Assembly (NCBI RefSeq): GCF_030656875.1
Contig: NZ_CP130943.1
Coordinates: 868,001-932,000 of the forward strand
DNA from: Prescottella sp. R16
Lineage (GTDB): Bacteria > Actinomycetota > Actinomycetes > Mycobacteriales > Mycobacteriaceae
Length of the DNA: 64,000 nucleotides
Direction of reading: 5' to 3'
The translations under genes were made by a program, and so were the position numbers. The notes below the pieces were generated by a model, which did no database searches, was not told the origin of the DNA, and saw nothing but the letters and a program-made list of their open reading frames with translations. Positions 38,278-46,001 of the stretch are shown piece after piece. Position 1 is the first letter of the stretch. Every line of letters begins with the position of its first letter.

Positions 38278-39990
38278 ATGAGCACTGCCACCGACCGGCC
38301 CGTCCCGGCCCCGCGCCGGGCGGGGCCGGTCGACCCCCGGATCTGGAAGTACTCGGCATCGGCGCGCGGCTACCTGACCCTCACCGTCGTGCTGTCGACG
38401 GTGAACGTCGCGATGGTGATCGTCTCGGCGGTACTCATCGGACGGATTCTCGCCGGCGTCATCACATCCGATCGCCGGCAGCTCGCCGACTGGCGCACCG
38501 ACCTGGTGTGGCTCGCGGTGGCCGTCGCGGTCCGGGTGGTGGCGGCGTGGCTGCACGCCCGCTACGCGCACCGCTCGTCCAACCGTGTCGTCGCCGAACT
38601 CGAGACGGAGGTGCTGCGGGCCGCGACCGCGATGTCGCCGCGCGACCTGGACCCTCGGCGCGACGAGATCGCCACCCTCCTCACCCGCGGTGTGCGGGCC
38701 CTCGCCCCGTACCTGACCGGCTACCTGCCGGCACTCGTCCTGGCCGCCACACTGACCCCGGCCACGTTCGTCGTCATCCTCCTCCAGGACACCACGTCGG
38801 CCCTGATCGTGGTCGTCACACTGCCCCTGATCCCGGTGTTCATGATCCTCATCGGGCTGCTGACGAAGGGAAAAGCGGACCGGACCCTCACCGCACTGAC
38901 CCGGCTGTCGGCGCAACTGCTCGACCTTATCGCCGGCCTGCCCACCCTGCGGGCCCTCGGCCGCGAACACGGGCCGGCTGCCCGCGTCCGGGAACTCGGT
39001 GACGCCCACCGGAAGACGACGATGTCGTCGCTGCGGGTGGCGTTCCTGTCGTCGATGGTGCTCGAGATGCTCGCGACGCTGTCCGTGGCGCTCATCGCCG
39101 TCAGCATCGGCCTGCGCCTGGTGTTCGGGAACATGGAACTCGAACCCGGCATCATCGCACTCGTCCTCGCCCCCGAGGTGTATCTACCGCTGCGCATGGT
39201 CGGCGCCCAGTTCCATGCCGCCGAAGACGGACTCGCAGCCGCCACCAAGGCGTTCGGGGTGCTCGACGAGTCCCCACGAGAGCGGCGGTCCGGAACCGCC
39301 ACGGTCGACGCCGACGGCGCCGTGATCGACCTCGACGGGGTGAGTGTCGACTCCCGCTCCGGGGCGGCCCCGCACCGACTCGACGCGTCCTGCCGCCCGG
39401 GTACCGTCACCGTGCTGACCGGAGCCAACGGATCCGGCAAAACCACTGCGCTGCACACGATCCTCGGGCTCACCGTGCCCGACAGCGGCACCGTCCGCGT
39501 CGCCGGCATCGACGTCGACGAACTCGACCCGGACCGCTGGTGGGCGCAGATCTCCTGGCTGCCACAGCATCCCGTGATCGTCCCGGGCACCCTGGTGGAG
39601 AACCTCGCCCTCACCGGCGACACCGACCTGGACTCCGGCGCCGTCCGGGACGCCTGCCGAGCCACCGGATTCGACACCGTCCTGGACGAACTGCCCGACG
39701 GCTGGAGCACCGTCGTCGGCGTCGGCGGGCTGGGCCTGTCGCTCGGGCAACGGCAGCGGCTCGCCCTGACCCGGCTGCTCGTGTCACCCCGGCCCGTGCT
39801 GCTGCTCGACGAACCCACCGCCCACCTCGACGACGGCACCGAACGCGCCGTGCTCGCATCGCTGCACGCACTTGCAGACGCCGGACGGACCGTCGTCGTG
39901 GTCGGTCACCGGCCCACCGTGCTGGCGGCCGGTGACCGCGTGATCGAGGTCCGGGCACGGCATTCCGGAGAGACGACCGATGAACCGTGA
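38278..39990 (+). CDS. cydD: Thiol reductant ABC exporter subunit CydD
   Basis: This 570-residue half-transporter has an N-terminal membrane domain (six helices, residues 30-320) and a C-terminal ATPase with Walker A GANGSGKTT, signature LSLGQRQR and Walker B LLLDEPTAHLD. With CydC it exports thiol reductant or heme-related compounds needed to assemble cytochrome bd. The ATG begins right after the cydB stop, and its 3' end overlaps cydC by 11 bp. Confidence 0.95.
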   Translation: MSTATDRPVPAPRRAGPVDPRIWKYSASARGYLTLTVVLSTVNVAMVIVSAVLIGRILAGVITSDRRQLADWRTDLVWLAVAVAVRVVAAWLHARYAHRSSNRVVAELETEVLRAATAMSPRDLDPRRDEIATLLTRGVRALAPYLTGYLPALVLAATLTPATFVVILLQDTTSALIVVVTLPLIPVFMILIGLLTKGKADRTLTALTRLSAQLLDLIAGLPTLRALGREHGPAARVRELGDAHRKTTMSSLRVAFLSSMVLEMLATLSVALIAVSIGLRLVFGNMELEPGIIALVLAPEVYLPLRMVGAQFHAAEDGLAAATKAFGVLDESPRERRSGTATVDADGAVIDLDGVSVDSRSGAAPHRLDASCRPGTVTVLTGANGSGKTTALHTILGLTVPDSGTVRVAGIDVDELDPDRWWAQISWLPQHPVIVPGTLVENLALTGDTDLDSGAVRDACRATGFDTVLDELPDGWSTVVGVGGLGLSLGQRQRLALTRLLVSPRPVLLLDEPTAHLDDGTERAVLASLHALADAGRTVVVVGHRPTVLAAGDRVIEVRARHSGETTDEP

Positions 39991-41695
39991 CCTGCTGCGG
40001 GCGATCCGCCTGCTCGAACTCGAACCACGCCGCGTCCTCGCAGCGATCACGGCGGGCGTAGCAACCCTCGGCAGTGCGCTCGCGCTCGCGGCCCTGTCGG
40101 CATGGCTCATCACCAGGGCCTGGCAGATGCCGCCCGTCCTCGATCTCACCGTCGCAGTCGTCGCGGTGCGCGCACTGGGCATCTCCCGCGGCATCTTCCG
40201 CTACCTCGAACGACTCGCGACACACGACGCCGCACTGCGCGGGACCACGTCGGCACGCACCCTGATCTACCGCCGCCTCGCCGACGGCGACCCGGCTGCT
40301 GCAGCCGGCCTGCGACGCGGAGACCTGTTGTCGCGCACCGGCACCGACATCGACACTCTCGGCGACGTAGTGGTGCGTGCACTGATTCCGATCGCGGTCG
40401 GCGCAATCCTGGCGGTGAGCGCGGTGGCGCTGCTGGCGTTCGTCTCCCCGGCCGCGGCCGTCGTGCTGGCGGTTGCGCTCGCCGTGTCGGGGGTGCTGGC
40501 GCCGTGGTTGTCGGCGCGAGCCGCGCACCTCGCCGAGGACGAGAGCGCCGGTGCCGCAGCTCAGTTCAGCGAGACCGCGGTGACCGCGCTCGACCACGCG
40601 GCGGAACTGCGCGTCGCGGGCCGACTCGACGACGTCCTCGCCGATGCGGAGACCGTGAACCGGGACGCGGTGGAGGCCACCGACCGGGCGGCGCTGCCGG
40701 CCGCGTTCGCGGCCGCCGCGACCCCGCTGGCGATCGGGGCGAGCGTGCTGGGGTCGCTGCTCATCGGTATCGGTCTCTACGGACCGGACGGCGGCGCCCC
40801 CGGCGGTATGACGCCGATGTCGCTGGCGATTCTCGTGCTGGTTCCCCTGGCCGCGTTCGAGGCGACCTCGGCGCTCCCCGCGGCGGCGCTGGCGCTGACC
40901 CGGGCGCGGATCGCGGCGAGGCGCATCATGGCGCTCGTGGACCGGGCCGGGGAGCCGGCGGTCGACGGAACCGAAACCCTGTCCGACCCGGTCGGTCTCG
41001 TTGCCCGCGACGTGCGCTGTGGCTGGCCGGGCAGTGAGCGGGTGACGGCGCCGCTGGATCTCGACGTGTCACCGGGTGCCCGGATCGCGATCGTCGGGGC
41101 GAGCGGTGCGGGCAAGACGACACTGCTCATGACCCTGGCCGGGCTGTTGCCGCCGCGCGCCGGCGAGGTGACCGTCGACGGCACACCGCTCGACCGGTTC
41201 CGGGCCGACGAGTTGCGCAGGGCCGTCGGCTTCTTCGCGGAGGACGCGCACGTGTTCGACACGTCGGTGCTCGAGAATCTGCGGGTGTCCCGCGGGGACC
41301 TCACGGCGGACGAGGCCCGGGACGCGCTGCACACGGTGGGGTTGGGGGAGTGGGTGACCCGGTTGCCGCGGGGCGTACACACTCCGCTCGCCGGTGGGGC
41401 GCGCGCGATCTCGGGCGGGCAGCGGAGGCGACTGCTGCTGGCTCGGGCGCTGGTGTCGCCGGCGCGGGTGCTGCTGCTCGACGAACCGACCGAGCATCTC
41501 GACGCCGCCGACGGCGACGCGATCCTGACGGCGCTGCTCGACCGCCGGTCCACGCTGGTCGACGAGGGGCGCACAGTGGTTCTCGTCACGCACCAGTTGC
41601 CGGCGGGAACCCGGGCCGACCGGGTGGTGGCGGTCTGCAGTGGCGGTTCCCCGATCGCAGACGAGGGCGGGAACGTGCAGGTCGGTCGGTTCTGA
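39980..41695 (+). CDS. cydC: Thiol reductant ABC exporter subunit CydC
   Basis: This 571-residue partner of CydD has an N-terminal membrane domain and an ATPase with Walker A GASGAGKTT, signature ISGGQRRR and Walker B LLLDEPTEHLD. The start overlaps the end of cydD by 11 bp, so expression is likely coupled. It closes the cyd operon; no obvious terminator hairpin follows within the 254-bp gap to the next gene. Confidence 0.95.
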   Translation: MNRDLLRAIRLLELEPRRVLAAITAGVATLGSALALAALSAWLITRAWQMPPVLDLTVAVVAVRALGISRGIFRYLERLATHDAALRGTTSARTLIYRRLADGDPAAAAGLRRGDLLSRTGTDIDTLGDVVVRALIPIAVGAILAVSAVALLAFVSPAAAVVLAVALAVSGVLAPWLSARAAHLAEDESAGAAAQFSETAVTALDHAAELRVAGRLDDVLADAETVNRDAVEATDRAALPAAFAAAATPLAIGASVLGSLLIGIGLYGPDGGAPGGMTPMSLAILVLVPLAAFEATSALPAAALALTRARIAARRIMALVDRAGEPAVDGTETLSDPVGLVARDVRCGWPGSERVTAPLDLDVSPGARIAIVGASGAGKTTLLMTLAGLLPPRAGEVTVDGTPLDRFRADELRRAVGFFAEDAHVFDTSVLENLRVSRGDLTADEARDALHTVGLGEWVTRLPRGVHTPLAGGARAISGGQRRRLLLARALVSPARVLLLDEPTEHLDAADGDAILTALLDRRSTLVDEGRTVVLVTHQLPAGTRADRVVAVCSGGSPIADEGGNVQVGRF

Positions 41696-41721
41696 CGCGG
41701 CGGACGACTCGGCGTCGACCT

Positions 41722-41735
41722 TGAAACGTGTTCCA
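41722..41735. promoter_or_regulatory. KstR-type operator motif, distal copy
   Basis: TGAAACGTGTTCCA fits the published KstR consensus T-NN-AAC-NN-GTT-NN-A exactly. It lies 27 bp after the cydC stop and 215 bp before the secreted-protein start. A second copy lies exactly 170 bp downstream and shares the core TGAAACGTGTTC. Confidence 0.45.
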
Positions 41736-41891
41736 ATTTTGCCGACGATCGTCGCGTGACGAGGCGGTGTTACGGGTTCCGGGGGCGAAAAAGTGCCTCT
41801 CATCTGCGGTGGCACAACTTGAACGAACGTTCGGCAGCGTGTCATGATGTGACGGCATTCGCCTGTATGTGCGGTTCGGTGAACGCAGACC

Positions 41892-41905
41892 TGAAACGTG
41901 TTCTA
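41892..41905. promoter_or_regulatory. KstR-type operator motif, proximal copy
   Basis: TGAAACGTGTTCTA again fits T-NN-AAC-NN-GTT-NN-A, 45 bp before the ATG at 41950, a position suited to repression. The half-sites AAC/GTT are symmetrical. Whether this genome encodes KstR is not visible in the window. Confidence 0.5.
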
Positions 41906-41949
41906 CGCATCTTGATTCCCCCTCGTCAGGACGACCGAAGGAGCTTTTC

Positions 41950-42651
41950 ATGACCCGACCCCTGACTCGCCGCATCGCAGCCTCCGCTGCCGCCGCAGCC
42001 ATCGTCGCCGGAGGACTCACCTTCGGTACCGGCGTCGCTTCGGCCGCGCCGGCCGAGTGCGGTACCCAGGCATCGCAGGTCTTCGCCGGCCCCGCCGGTC
42101 TGGTGAAGATCAAGCTGACCAAGCAGGTCATCGGCGACGGCACTGTTGCCCCGGGTGGCACCGTGAGCTACAAGATCACGGTCGGTAAGGAGTCGGGTGC
42201 TGCGACGCTGCTGCGTACCATGACCGACTACTTCCCGGCGGGCTTCACCCTCCAATCGGCCACGGTCAACGGCAAGGACGTCAAGACCAACAACGACTAC
42301 ACGGCGAACAGCGTGTCCACGACCTCGGCCTTGGGATGGGCGATCGACGGTAGCCCGGCAGAGTTCGTCACCACGTACAAGGTTCCGGCGGATGCCAAGG
42401 TCGGCACGGTCTACGACAGTGGCGCGTCGGCGAAGCCGGATGCGTGGGGCGAGAAGAAGGCCGACCCGATGGGTGTGTGCGTGACGGTTCGCGCCGCCAA
42501 CCCGGGTGAGATCGTGACCGGCAGCCTCGATTCGTCGGGCTTCGGTTCGTCGGGCCCGGTTGCGAGCGGTTCGGCGGCGTCGTCGATCATCAACGACCCG
42601 GCCGGTTTCATCGGTGACATCATCGGCAATGTACTGAAGAGCGCCAGCTAG
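41950..42651 (+). CDS. Secreted protein of unknown function, paralogue of the gene at 15083
   Basis: This 233-residue exported protein has a signal peptide of about 32 residues (cleavage after ASA). The mature part shares with the 15083 gene GDGTVAPGGTV, PAGF-L, TTYKVP-A-VGT-DSGA, DPMGVCVTVR and a GSL--GFGS segment, plus a hydrophobic-amphipathic tail (IINDPAGFIGDIIGNVL). Two cysteines (Cys37 and the one in GVCVTV) are conserved in both. ATG at 41950 is preceded by AAGGAG. It is monocistronic with its own terminator. An Ig-like (DUF11-like) domain is the best structural guess; no function is known. Confidence 0.8.
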   Translation: MTRPLTRRIAASAAAAAIVAGGLTFGTGVASAAPAECGTQASQVFAGPAGLVKIKLTKQVIGDGTVAPGGTVSYKITVGKESGAATLLRTMTDYFPAGFTLQSATVNGKDVKTNNDYTANSVSTTSALGWAIDGSPAEFVTTYKVPADAKVGTVYDSGASAKPDAWGEKKADPMGVCVTVRAANPGEIVTGSLDSSGFGSSGPVASGSAASSIINDPAGFIGDIIGNVLKSAS

Positions 42652-42664
42652 TTTCCCCGACAGC

Positions 42665-42696
42665 AGCCCCGTCCCGGATCCGTCCGGGGCGGGGCT
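42665..42696 (+). terminator. Terminator of the second secreted-protein gene
   Basis: A 14-bp stem with one mismatch (42665-42678 with 42683-42696, AGCCCCGTCCCGGA type) and a 4-nt loop lies 13 bp after the stop and is followed by TCGCTGT. Confidence 0.8.
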
Positions 42697-42721
42697 TCGC
42701 TGTGGGCGGACGAAAAATCCG

Positions 42722-42751
42722 TTGCAGAGTCCGCGGATCCGGGCGTACCTT
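42722..42751 (+). promoter_or_regulatory. Probable promoter of a small-ORF transcript
   Basis: TTGCAG (42722-42727) and TACCTT (42746-42751) are spaced 18 bp and sit immediately upstream of a perfect Shine-Dalgarno. The transcription start would fall near 42758. Confidence 0.4.
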
Positions 42752-42783
42752 CGGCTCTACACGAGGAAGGAGGTGGTCTGGAG

Positions 42784-42822
42784 TTGAATGACAAACGGAC
42801 ACGTGAGGTGGCTGTCCGCTAG
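42784..42822 (+). CDS. Candidate 12-codon small ORF with perfect Shine-Dalgarno
   Basis: AAGGAGGT at 42767-42774 is a full match to the anti-Shine-Dalgarno, unlike any other site in this window, and lies 9 bp before a TTG that opens MNDKRTREVAVR and a TAG. An ATG four bases later (42788) opens a different 19-residue reading (MTNGHVRWLSAS then HDALGIH, stop at 42847) with a 13-bp spacing. The TAG lies inside the hairpin GTGGCT-N7-AGCCAC (42808-42826). The 341-bp gap 42652-42992 holds nothing else but terminators, so this looks like a stand-alone small transcript. Whether it encodes a peptide or a regulatory RNA is open. Confidence 0.35.
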   Translation: MNDKRTREVAVR

Positions 42823-42935
42823 CCACGATGCTCTCGGAATTCACTGACCGCGTCAGGCCGGCGAATCCCAGGCAGCTACCCGATCCCCGAGCCCCCCCGA
42901 CCGTGTCCAGGTCGGGACGCCACGAAAGACGAAAC

Positions 42936-42969
42936 CCCCGGGCTTCGTCCGCAGTGGACGGGCCCGGGG
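42936..42969. terminator. Bidirectional terminator after the nitrobindin-like gene
   Basis: CCCCGGGC-TTC-GTCC-GCAGT-GGAC-GG-GCCCGGGG forms a two-part stem 24 bp past the minus-strand stop at 42993. It would also end a plus-strand transcript started near 42758, together with the smaller hairpin at 42896-42916 (CCCGACC/GGTCGGG). Confidence 0.75.
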
Positions 42970-42992
42970 ATCGCTGCTGTTCCGGGGTTGTT

Positions 42993-43697
42993 CTAGCCGG
43001 CGTAGCGCTGTAGTCGCGCCGAGAAACGCGGCTCGAGGGGGCCGTCGGCGATGACGCGTTCCTCGACGTAGGCGAGGTCACCGCCTTCGACGATGCCGTA
43101 CAGGCGCTTGGCGCCACCGATCAGTTCACCGGATTCGGAGCGGATCACGACATCGGTGCCGAGTTCCCACGACGACTGCGTCAACGCCTGGCCGTAGAAC
43201 AGTTCGACGACACCGGAGGCGTGGGTGAGCAGCAGTTCGATGACTTCCTCGTTGGTGCTGCCCGGGATGCCGTCGCCGGCGACACGCCAGTAACCGCTCT
43301 CGCGCTGGTCGGGGGCCGCATAGTTACCGTCGGCGTCCAGGCGCCACGACCGCGACTCCCAGGTCAGGTAGTTCTCACCGTCGTGGGAGACGACGATCTG
43401 CTGGCCGAAACGGTAGTCGCCGTCGGCGTCACGACCCTCGCCCTCACCGCGCCACACGCCGACGAGCGGGATCAGCGCGAGCATGCCCGGATTGAGGTCC
43501 GGGCCGAAGCGAAGATTCGCGGTGTCGTCGGGTAGCGGCAGACCCGGCAGGTTCGCGATGTTGCGTCCCGCCGTGTCCTCGGCACGAACCACGGCATCCT
43601 CGACAGCCTGGTTACCGCTACCGCGCACTACCTGCGGCTCGGACGCCTCGGGCTGCTCGGACGCCGAATCGGCGCCGGCTTCCGGATCCTGACTCAC
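42993..43697 (-). CDS. Nitrobindin-like heme-binding FABP-fold protein
   Basis: This 234-residue protein has a disordered acidic N-terminus (about 50 residues) and a ten-stranded beta-barrel of the nitrobindin family. The signature [12 protein letters not shown] is near residues 76-87, and later strands carry YLTWESRSW and ESGYWRV. Such proteins bind heme and may scavenge peroxynitrite or NO, as known for M. tuberculosis Rv0813c. The GTG at 43697 overlaps the stop of a 35-residue membrane protein gene. A strong hairpin follows. Confidence 0.9.
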   Translation of the reverse strand: MSQDPEAGADSASEQPEASEPQVVRGSGNQAVEDAVVRAEDTAGRNIANLPGLPLPDDTANLRFGPDLNPGMLALIPLVGVWRGEGEGRDADGDYRFGQQIVVSHDGENYLTWESRSWRLDADGNYAAPDQRESGYWRVAGDGIPGSTNEEVIELLLTHASGVVELFYGQALTQSSWELGTDVVIRSESGELIGGAKRLYGIVEGGDLAYVEERVIADGPLEPRFSARLQRYAG

Positions 43698-43801
43698 GGC
43701 TGGTCGGTGACCAGGCGGTACACCGTGTACACGGAGAACCAGGTGATCAGGATGGCGGCAAGGACAAGAAGAACCTCGAAGAAGATGACCACGTCGCTCA
43801 T
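43694..43801 (-). CDS. Small single-helix membrane protein (35 residues)
   Basis: ATG at 43801 opens 35 codons, [19 protein letters not shown] then [16 protein letters not shown], ending in TGA that overlaps the nitrobindin-like GTG as GTGA. One hydrophobic helix spans about residues 4-30, with an acidic start and a basic stop. The tight coupling and the coding-like sequence argue for a real gene. It could tether or regulate the heme protein, but this is inference. It is too short for standard gene callers. Confidence 0.6.
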   Translation of the reverse strand: MSDVVIFFEVLLVLAAILITWFSVYTVYRLVTDQP

Positions 43802-43864
43802 CCTAGACCTCTGCGCGGGAACGTTCGAAATCGGTGGTTCGTTCCCGTGTTCGCGGGCAGAGGC

Positions 43865-44014
43865 TCACGGGTGTGCGCGATCCCAGCCGTCGCGGCGGCA
43901 CACCTCGTCGAAAGCTTCTCGGAGCGGTCGACGCTTCCGCTCGAGTCTGGCGTCGTTCACCACGTCGCCGCACGGTCGCCGATCGGCGGCATCCCACGGT
44001 TCGGCGCCCTCCAC
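43865..44014 (-). CDS. Possible small charged protein (49 residues)
   Basis: A GTG at 44014 opens 49 codons (MEGAEPWDAADRRPCGDV, later REAFDEVCRRDGWDRAHP). The composition is protein-like and GC3 is fair, but no good Shine-Dalgarno precedes it and no family is recognised. It begins 15 bp after the membrane protein gene on the same strand. A competing 21-codon ATG reading overlaps it. Treat as tentative. Confidence 0.25.
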   Translation of the reverse strand: MEGAEPWDAADRRPCGDVVNDARLERKRRPLREAFDEVCRRDGWDRAHP

Positions 44015-44028
44015 GGGTTCATCTGCCG

Positions 44029-44448
44029 CTATTCCGCATCCGACGAACACTGCACCGGGGCCGGCGCGAGGAACAGTGTGCACACGTAGGTCACGGCGGC
44101 GCACACTGCCGAGACCGCCACGAACCACGCCCCGCCGGACGGGCTCGCACCCGTCGTCGACACACCCCACACGAAGAACACGGCGACGAACAGGAACACC
44201 GCGCCCGCCGACCAGGTCGCGAACCGGTGCCGCCGGCACCGCGCCGAATGCGGTGGCCACGCCTGCGCCGATCGCAGCGCCAGGGAGCCGCCTACCACCG
44301 ACACGGATCCGACCACCACTCCGGCGAACACCCCCACCGCCAGCGCCACCGGCATCGATCCGAGGCTGCCGGACCGGATCGTCTCGACCGCCGCCACCGC
44401 GGCACCGACCCCGGACGCAACACCGATCTCTCTCGCGATCCACCCCAT
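44029..44448 (-). CDS. Hypothetical membrane protein
   Basis: This 139-residue protein has about four hydrophobic segments, including ALAVGVFAGVVVGSVSVVGG, TWSAGAVFLFVAVFFVWG and AWFVAVSAVCAAVTYVCTLF. No family is recognised. ATG at 44448 is favoured over 44466, which adds six residues. It is divergent from a small PLDc_N-type gene across a 62-bp gap that must hold both promoters. Confidence 0.6.
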   Translation of the reverse strand: MGWIAREIGVASGVGAAVAAVETIRSGSLGSMPVALAVGVFAGVVVGSVSVVGGSLALRSAQAWPPHSARCRRHRFATWSAGAVFLFVAVFFVWGVSTTGASPSGGAWFVAVSAVCAAVTYVCTLFLAPAPVQCSSDAE

Positions 44449-44510
44449 ACGTGCAGCCAAGCACATCCGCTAGCGTCGGGCCCGCATCGTTTCGAGGGGG
44501 GAGAGCCGAG

Positions 44511-44729
44511 ATGGACCGCAACAACCCGACCGTGCCGCTGATCTTCGACATCCAGGTGCTGGTCATCGTCGGGCTCACCGTCGCCGCACTGGTCTCGATC
44601 TTCCGGACCCGTCACGACCGCGCCGGGTCGAAGTTCTGGTGGTCGGTGCTCACCGTCGTCCTGCCCGTCATCGGGCCGGCCGCCTGGTTCCTGTTCGGGG
44701 CGCCGCCGCTGCGTAAGCGAATCCATTGA
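44511..44729 (+). CDS. PLDc_N (cardiolipase N-terminal)-type small membrane protein
   Basis: This 72-residue protein has two membrane helices. The second ends WWSVLTVVLPVIGPAAWFLFG, the pattern of the PLDc_N / cardiolipin-synthase N-terminal family found as stand-alone proteins. GAGGGGGGAGAG lies just upstream of the ATG as a strong ribosome binding site. Function is unknown; related small proteins act as immunity or accessory membrane factors in some systems. Confidence 0.75.
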   Translation: MDRNNPTVPLIFDIQVLVIVGLTVAALVSIFRTRHDRAGSKFWWSVLTVVLPVIGPAAWFLFGAPPLRKRIH

Positions 44730-44750
44730 CGGGCCCCTGCCGACACGCCA

Positions 44751-44785
44751 CAGGGGCGCCGCTCCGTCACGGAACGACGCCCCTG
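44751..44785. terminator. Bidirectional terminator between the PLDc_N and sseC genes
   Basis: CAGGGGCG (44751-44758) pairs with CGCCCCTG (44778-44785), and an inner CCGT/ACGG pair strengthens the stem. It lies between two convergent genes. Confidence 0.65.
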
Positions 44786-44801
44786 CCGGGTTCTCGGTGA
44801 C

Positions 44802-45107
44802 CTACTTGGTGACGGTCACGTCCACGCTGTGCACGCCGGGGGCGGACGGGCTGATGCGCACGTCGCCGTTGCCGGCGGCGGAGAGGGCGCGGACCTTCCA
44901 GTCGCCGGGGGCGGCGAAGAAGCGGAAGTCGCCGGTCGCGGAGGCGACGACCTCGGCGGTGAACTCGTCGGTGCTGTCGAGGAGGCGGACGAACGCGCCA
45001 CCGACCGGCTGGCCGGCGGTGTCGAGGACGCGGCCGGTGATGACCGTTTCCGTCTCGACGTTGACGCCTGCGGGCAGGGTCTGGGTCTGAACAGGTGCTC
45101 CGCACAT
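44802..45107 (-). CDS. sseC: DUF1416 protein (SseC-like)
   Basis: This 101-residue protein of the DUF1416 family is found with cysA2-type sulfurtransferases in actinobacteria (SseC in mycobacteria). It begins MCGAP and has TVITGRVLDTAGQPVGGAFVRLL, a carboxypeptidase-regulatory-like beta sandwich, and ends VHSVDVTVTK. It starts 5 bp after the sulfurtransferase stop and is in the same operon. A role in sulfur handling is inferred from context. Confidence 0.9.
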   Translation of the reverse strand: MCGAPVQTQTLPAGVNVETETVITGRVLDTAGQPVGGAFVRLLDSTDEFTAEVVASATGDFRFFAAPGDWKVRALSAAGNGDVRISPSAPGVHSVDVTVTK

Positions 45108-45112
45108 AACTC

Positions 45113-45946
45113 TTATGCTCCCAACTCGATCGGTGCGCCGACCAGCGAGCCGTACTCGACCCAGCTGCCGTCGTAGTTCTTCACGTTCTGCTTACCGAGG
45201 ATCTCCTGCAGCACGAACCAGGTGTGGCTCGAGCGCTCGCCGATACGGCAGTAGGCGATGGTTTCCTTGGAGTCGTCGAAGCCCTTGTCCGCGTACAGCT
45301 TCGCGAGGTCTTCGTCGGACTTGAAGGTGCCGTCCTCGTTGGCGGTGGTGCTCCACGGGATGTTGATGGCGCCGGGGACGTGGCCACGCTGCTGTGCCTG
45401 TTCCTGCGGCAGGTGCGCCGGCGCGAGGATCTTGCCCGAGTACTCGTCGGGGGAGCGGACGTCCACCAGGTTCGCGGAACCGATCGCGGCGATCACGTCG
45501 TCGCGGAAGGCGCGGATCGAGGTGTCGGGCGCTGCGGCCTTGTACTCGGTGGCCGGGCGGGTGACGGTCTCCTTCGACAGCGGACGGCCGTCGAGCTCCC
45601 ACTTCTTGCGGCCACCGTCGATCAGCTTGACGTCCTGGTGGCCGTACAGCTTGAAGTACCAGTACGCGTACGCGGCGAACCAGTTGTTGTTGCCGCCGTA
45701 GAGGACCACGGTGTCGTCGTTCGCGACGCCCTTCGCGGACAGCAGCGCAGAGAACTGTTCCTGGTTCAGGAAGTCGCGGCGGACCGCGTCCTGCAGATCC
45801 TTGCGCCAGTCGAGCTTGATCGCGCCCTCGATGTGGCCGCCGTCGTAGGCGGAGGTGTCCTCGTCGACCTCGACGAAGACGGTCTTGGGTGCGGTCAGAT
45901 TCTGCTCGGCCCAGTCTGCGGAGACCAGGACGTCGGAGCGAGCCAT
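45113..45946 (-). CDS. cysA: Thiosulfate sulfurtransferase (rhodanese, CysA2-type)
   Basis: This 277-residue two-domain rhodanese has an inactive N-terminal domain and a catalytic C-terminal domain with Cys233 in YCRIGERSS, the CRxGxR loop of thiosulfate sulfurtransferases. It moves sulfane sulfur to cyanide or thiol acceptors. ATG at 45946 follows AAAGGACC. It lies between the DUF4395 gene and sseC on the minus strand, downstream of a polycysteine leader ORF. Confidence 0.94.
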   Translation of the reverse strand: MARSDVLVSADWAEQNLTAPKTVFVEVDEDTSAYDGGHIEGAIKLDWRKDLQDAVRRDFLNQEQFSALLSAKGVANDDTVVLYGGNNNWFAAYAYWYFKLYGHQDVKLIDGGRKKWELDGRPLSKETVTRPATEYKAAAPDTSIRAFRDDVIAAIGSANLVDVRSPDEYSGKILAPAHLPQEQAQQRGHVPGAINIPWSTTANEDGTFKSDEDLAKLYADKGFDDSKETIAYCRIGERSSHTWFVLQEILGKQNVKNYDGSWVEYGSLVGAPIELGA

Positions 45947-46001
45947 AGGTGGTCCTTTCGGGTTCGGAACGACGAGTGGAGAATTCGAGAAAACTGTGGG
46001 G

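Noticed and set aside
34650..38291. Upstream extension of the ygfZ frame, antisense to pabC, cydA and cydB
   Set aside because: Only the part below 34649 has YgfZ motifs; the extension mirrors real membrane-protein genes on the other strand.
42828..43013. 61-codon plus-strand ORF in the gap before the nitrobindin-like gene
   Set aside because: It runs through two terminator hairpins and into the antisense of the neighbour, with biased composition; unlikely to be translated.
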